Made by a program: the position numbers and the translations under genes. The notes below the pieces were generated by a model that made no database searches, was not told the DNA's origin, and saw nothing but the letters and a program-made list of their open reading frames with translations. A DNA stretch of 64,000 bases from an uncultured Croceicoccus sp. (lineage in GTDB: Bacteria; Pseudomonadota; Alphaproteobacteria; Sphingomonadales; Sphingomonadaceae), in NCBI RefSeq assembly GCF_947496385.1, contig NZ_CANMCP010000003.1, positions 1 to 64,000 on the forward strand, given 5' to 3'. This document shows positions 63,574 through 64,000 of this stretch, in pieces. Position 1 is the first letter of the stretch. The number at the start of each line of letters is the position of its first letter.

Positions 63574-64000
63574 TCAATCGAGCGGCGACCAGTCACGGTC
63601 CGTCGCGCCCGATGGGGTGGATGTATTGGCTTCGTCCTCGATCGCGGCGCCGCCGGTCTCGGTCTGCGTCTCGATGGGAAGATGGGTCAGCACGGCGTCG
63701 AGCAATTCGGGAATGCCCTCGCCCGTGGCGCCGGAAATGGCGAACACATCGTCCGCCCCCGCCGCCATGAGCTCCTCGGCGAATCCGGCGACCAGCTCGC
63801 CATCGGCAAGGTCGATCTTGTTGAGGACGACAAGGCGCGGTTTGTCCGCCAGCCCCTCGCCATATTCCTCGAGCTCGTCCTGCACGATGCGCAGCGCGTC
63901 GCCGGGTTCCTGCCCCTCGCCAAAGCCGTTGATGTCGATGAGATGGATGAGCACGCGGCACCGCTCGATATGGCCGAGGAAGCGGTCGCCGATCCCCGCA
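63574..64000 (-). CDS. obgE: GTPase ObgE, C-terminal part (cut by window edge)
   Basis: The C-terminal 141 residues of the ribosome-assembly GTPase Obg. Reading in from the window edge one finds GIGDRFLGHIERCRVLIHLIDI, the switch II-side region of the G domain, then VVLNKIDLADGE (the NKxD guanine-specificity motif) and ISGATGEGIPELLDAVL (the G5 region). An acidic tail ends DRDWSPLD. The N-terminal Obg fold and the P-loop lie outside the window. It is upstream of proB on the same strand. Confidence 0.93.
   Translation of the reverse strand, partial: AGIGDRFLGHIERCRVLIHLIDINGFGEGQEPGDALRIVQDELEEYGEGLADKPRLVVLNKIDLADGELVAGFAEELMAAGADDVFAISGATGEGIPELLDAVLTHLPIETQTETGGAAIEDEANTSTPSGATDRDWSPLD

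Overview
The window looks like chromosomal DNA of a high-GC alphaproteobacterium of the order Sphingomonadales, most likely a member of the Erythrobacteraceae. This is inferred from gene content: three TonB-dependent receptors, one paired with a TPR sulfotransferase, plus a UPF0262 protein, an NDUFA9-like protein, DUF2849/DUF934 sulfur-assimilation genes and a leucine-degradation operon. I have no 16S sequence, so the genus is left open. Most of the DNA is densely packed, with start/stop overlaps of the ATGA type inside operons.

Region 1 (1-8334) is accessory DNA of visibly lower GC. It is the right-hand part of an integrative element ending at a tRNA-Leu gene. A P4-type tyrosine integrase sits next to the tRNA 3' end. 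The cargo is a metal-responsive cluster (MerR regulator, short CDF transporter, DUF3703 protein and TonB receptor behind a textbook 19-bp-spacer MerR promoter), a YnfA-like membrane protein, an HTH/AlpA regulatory pair, and a lytic transglycosylase, nuclease and DUF6961 set of the kind carried by conjugative elements. Both divergent promoters in the middle carry an alphaproteobacterial LexA-type direct repeat (GTTC-N7-GTTC). The left end of the element is outside the window.

Region 2 (8.5-31 kb) is ordinary chromosome: an NDUFA9-like protein, glutathione transferases, MobA, UPF0262, a GH25 lysozyme-like protein, dCTP deaminase and a GntP permease. Next comes a PaoABC-like molybdenum aldehyde dehydrogenase with its XdhC chaperone and MocA-type cytidylyltransferase, then a Tat-exported PhoX-like protein. 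A ZnuD-like zinc TonB receptor follows, with a histidine-rich loop and a probable Zur box. Two Na+/H+ antiporters, purC-purS-purQ and a GGDEF-EAL protein complete the region.

Region 3 (31.5-37.6 kb) holds two exported amidohydrolase-like proteins, one lacking the metal-binding HxH motif. They are followed by a tight three-gene cassette: an N-formylglutamate-amidohydrolase-like protein, a DUF1704/QEGLA metallopeptidase with HEVGTH, and a glutathione-synthase-like ATP-grasp ligase, closed by a strong bidirectional terminator. This cassette is the best candidate for a poorly described system. It pairs a ligase fold with a carboxypeptidase family, the same two enzyme classes that run the eukaryotic tubulin tyrosination cycle.

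Region 4 (37.6-64 kb) has a BCCT transporter, a TonB receptor with TPR-sulfotransferase, an MFS transporter, a GST, the tRNA hydroxylation protein TrhO, and a LysR regulator divergent from a leucine-degradation operon (isovaleryl-CoA dehydrogenase, both methylcrotonyl-CoA carboxylase subunits and a MaoC-type hydratase). These are followed by queF, mercaptopyruvate sulfurtransferase, cystathionine beta-lyase, an MscS channel, the siroheme/sulfite/APS reductase operon (cobA, DUF2849, cysI, DUF934, cysH), an epimerase-like protein, proB and the 3' end of obgE.
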